Of a stretch of DNA of 6,761 bases, positions 5,344 to 6,761 are shown piece by piece. This DNA is from CAZHGD01 sp964531735. GTDB taxonomy: Bacteria; Armatimonadota; UBA10988. The stretch's first letter is position 1. Every line of letters starts with the position of its first letter. The notes below the pieces were generated by a model. That model saw only the letters and a program-made list of their open reading frames with translations. It did no database searches and had not been told where the DNA came from. Position numbers and translations under genes: made by a program. The DNA is taken from the NCBI GenBank assembly GCA_964531735.1, contig CAZHGD010000247.1, positions 1 through 6,761 of the forward strand. Direction: 5' to 3'.

Positions 5344-6096
5344 ATGCCCGAGGGCCTGCGCTGGGAGCACTTGCGGCCGGAGCAGTTCGCCACCGAGTTC
5401 GCGCGGACGCCGCTGGTCTACTGGTGCTGTGGCGCCATGGAAGAGCACGGCTTGCACAACCCGCTCGGCCTGGACCCGCTGTCGGCGCACCACCTCTGCT
5501 TGCAGGCGGCCGGCCTCTCGGGCGGCATCGTGCATCCGCCCATCTGCCTGGCGCCGCCGTATGTCCCCGGCCTGTCGCGCGCCGAACTGCGCGCCCGGAC
5601 GCACGAGCTCTATCCGCCCAGCCTGTGGGTCAGCCGTGAGGCCTGCGAGTTGGTCTACACCGAGCTGCTCGAGTCGCTGGCCGACCTGGGTTGCCGCGCC
5701 TGCATCGCGCTGGGCGGTCACTATCCAGCGGAGCGGCTACTCGGCGAACTGCACGAACGCTACCAGGGCCGTCTCGGTGCCATGCGCTTCTGGGCTGGCG
5801 GCGTGGTGGCCTTGCTGCACGAGACCCGCTCTGCTGACGAGACCGGCGACGCGGGCCAGTACGGCCACGGCATGCTCTGGGAGACCTCGCTGGCCATGGC
5901 CTACGATGCCGAGCACGTGGACCTGAGCCGCGCCGCCGACATCGAAGCCAGCCCGCTGGTCTCGCAGTTGCAGGGGCAGCCACCGGACCACCTGCGGCGC
6001 ATCAGCGAAGCCACGGCCGCCGCCGGTCAGCAGTTCATCGCGCGCGCCGCCGAGGCGCTGGCCGCGCGCGCCACCGCCTTGCTCACCGCGCCATAG
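5344..6096 (+). CDS. Creatininase-family metal-dependent amidohydrolase
   Basis: A 250-residue cytoplasmic protein of the creatininase superfamily (creatinine amidohydrolase, MftE-like peptidases and formamide hydrolases), which cleaves amide bonds using divalent metals. The main motif is GAMEEHGLHNPLGLD, giving metal ligands Glu33, His35 and Asp44. The second motif is GGHYPAE with His126, and the third is YGHGMLWETS with Glu180. In true creatininase the position two after His126's equivalent is a metal-binding Glu; here it is Pro128 and a Glu follows at 130. The usual HAG of the third block reads HGM. These changes argue against assigning creatininase activity. The substrate is unknown. Its length is normal for the family. 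It is tightly linked to the preceding GNAT gene. Few creatininase-family proteins are characterised, so the family call is good and the function call weak. Confidence 0.85.
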   Translation: MPEGLRWEHLRPEQFATEFARTPLVYWCCGAMEEHGLHNPLGLDPLSAHHLCLQAAGLSGGIVHPPICLAPPYVPGLSRAELRARTHELYPPSLWVSREACELVYTELLESLADLGCRACIALGGHYPAERLLGELHERYQGRLGAMRFWAGGVVALLHETRSADETGDAGQYGHGMLWETSLAMAYDAEHVDLSRAADIEASPLVSQLQGQPPDHLRRISEATAAAGQQFIARAAEALAARATALLTAP

Positions 6097-6109
6097 CGCG
6101 CCAGGCGCT
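6095..6109. terminator. Short hairpin between convergent stop codons
   Basis: AGCGC (6095-6099) and GCGCT (6105-6109) form a 5-bp stem with loop GCCAG, the same loop as the hairpin after sufU. It overlaps the TAG of the creatininase-family gene and lies 1 base from the stop of the minus-strand gene. It is short with no T-run, so a bidirectional terminator role is only possible. Confidence 0.3.
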
Positions 6110-6110
6110 C

Positions 6111-6761
6111 TCAGGGCTGGAAGAACATGCCGGTCTGGTTGGCCTGCGCCTTGCGCCATTCGCCGCCCAGCGTGCCGGTGCCGAGCCACTTGGCGTGCCC
6201 GTCACAGAACACGTAGTTGCCGCCGCCATTGTGGCCGTTGGCCGTGCGCGAATCAGCAAACGTGGACGGCGAGCCCTCGATCCGGGTGATCGGCGCACCG
6301 ATTTGGTCGCCCACATGGTCGAGCACCCAGGCGCCGGTCCAGGCACCACCCGACATGATCAACTCCGCTGGGCTCTTGATCGCCGACTCGTTGATCGCCG
6401 GCCCCTGGAAGCTAGGCACCAGCGCCATCGTGTTGTAGATGTAGCTGACGTTCTTCATCGCCGTCGTGTAGCCGGACGTGCTGTCCACCGCACCCCGCGA
6501 GTCGCTCGGACAACGCCAGAGCTGCGCGTTCTTCACGTACGGGCTGAGGATCATGGCGAACGACGGTCCGAGGTCACCAAAACTCGGCCCGACGCCGCCG
6601 ACGTAGTACGGCGCGTTGGGGGTGTACAGGTCGTAGTCCTGCATGTACATAGCCGCGGCGGTGCCAATCTGCTTGGCGTTGCTCAAGCATGAGTTCTGCC
6701 GCGCCTTCTCGCGCGCCTTGGCAAACACCGGGAAGAGAATGGCCGCCAGAATGGCGATGAT
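6111..6761 (-). CDS. Type II secretion/pseudopilin-like protein with H-X9-DG motif, N-terminus missing
   Basis: The frame runs in from beyond the right edge and ends in TGA (6113-6111), leaving 216 visible residues. The first ones, IIAILAAILFPVFAKAREKA, are the distal half of the N-terminal hydrophobic helix of a type IV pilin-like protein. The prepilin peptidase site that should precede it is outside the window. Next come SCLSNAKQIG and MYMQDYD, then a globular domain with LWRCPSD, and near the C-terminus NGHNGGGNYVFCDGHAKW. The latter contains the H-X9-DG motif (visible His177, Asp187-Gly188) that defines a large group of prepilin-processing-associated pseudopilins, often highly multiplied in Armatimonadota and Planctomycetota. 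It would sit in the inner membrane and possibly assemble into a secretion pseudopilus or surface fibre. Its exact role is unknown. The internal GTG at 6728 is within the helix and is not the real start. Confidence 0.88.
   Translation of the reverse strand: MIAILAAILFPVFAKAREKARQNSCLSNAKQIGTAAAMYMQDYDLYTPNAPYYVGGVGPSFGDLGPSFAMILSPYVKNAQLWRCPSDSRGAVDSTSGYTTAMKNVSYIYNTMALVPSFQGPAINESAIKSPAELIMSGGAWTGAWVLDHVGDQIGAPITRIEGSPSTFADSRTANGHNGGGNYVFCDGHAKWLGTGTLGGEWRKAQANQTGMFFQP

Noticed and set aside
4859..5926. 355-codon plus-strand frame bridging the GNAT and creatininase-family genes
   Set aside because: The product is almost all Arg/Ala/Pro/Gly and overlaps two genes with clear motifs in other frames.
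1..6761. tRNA, rRNA, CRISPR array, insertion sequence or riboswitch
   Set aside because: I saw no spaced repeats, terminal inverted repeats, transposase motifs, cloverleaf-like segments or long conserved leaders; the gaps are short and accounted for by promoters and hairpins.

Overview
The window is a GC-rich (about two-thirds G+C by eye), gene-dense bacterial chromosomal segment with no sign of a mobile element, CRISPR array or RNA gene. The best clue to the host is the pseudopilin-like gene at the right end. Its wording around the transmembrane helix (FPVFAKAREKARQ, SCLSN, KQIG) and its H-X9-DG motif recall large pseudopilin families common in Armatimonadota and, with variations, Planctomycetota. 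Together with the high GC and the SufS/SufU pair, an Armatimonadota-like organism is my best guess. This is inference from memory; no database was searched.

Left part (1-1916): a minus-strand gene for an FAD-dependent oxidoreductase begins at 90 and runs off the left edge. Divergent from it is a two-gene operon, sufS-sufU, encoding the cysteine desulfurase and the zinc-type sulfur acceptor of Fe-S cluster assembly. The two genes overlap by 11 bases. I place the sufS start at a TTG (191) behind a recognisable extended -10 promoter, not at the upstream in-frame ATG. A strong hairpin ends the operon.

Middle (1917-2603): a small minus-strand gene encodes an exported Gly/Ser/Met-rich protein with four cysteines, behind a near-consensus promoter whose -35 box lies in a 7-base direct repeat. 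Next to it a short plus-strand reading frame of unknown function shows strong coding-like base composition in its distal three quarters.

Right part (2604-6761): a GH57 family alpha-glucan branching-type enzyme is followed, after a 132-base gap containing a hairpin, by a GNAT acetyltransferase and a creatininase-family metal hydrolase. These last two are tightly coupled. The pseudopilin-like gene converges on them from the minus strand and is cut by the window end.

The genes fall into separate jobs: Fe-S biogenesis, storage glucan metabolism, small-molecule acylation/amidohydrolysis and a type II/IV-pilin-like surface or secretion component. I see no convincing new multi-gene system. The most interesting points are the apparent loss of the loop tyrosine in the GH57 enzyme, the exported cysteine protein with its repeat-bearing promoter, the short coding-like ORF, and the matching promoter/leader geometry of sufS and the GH57 gene.
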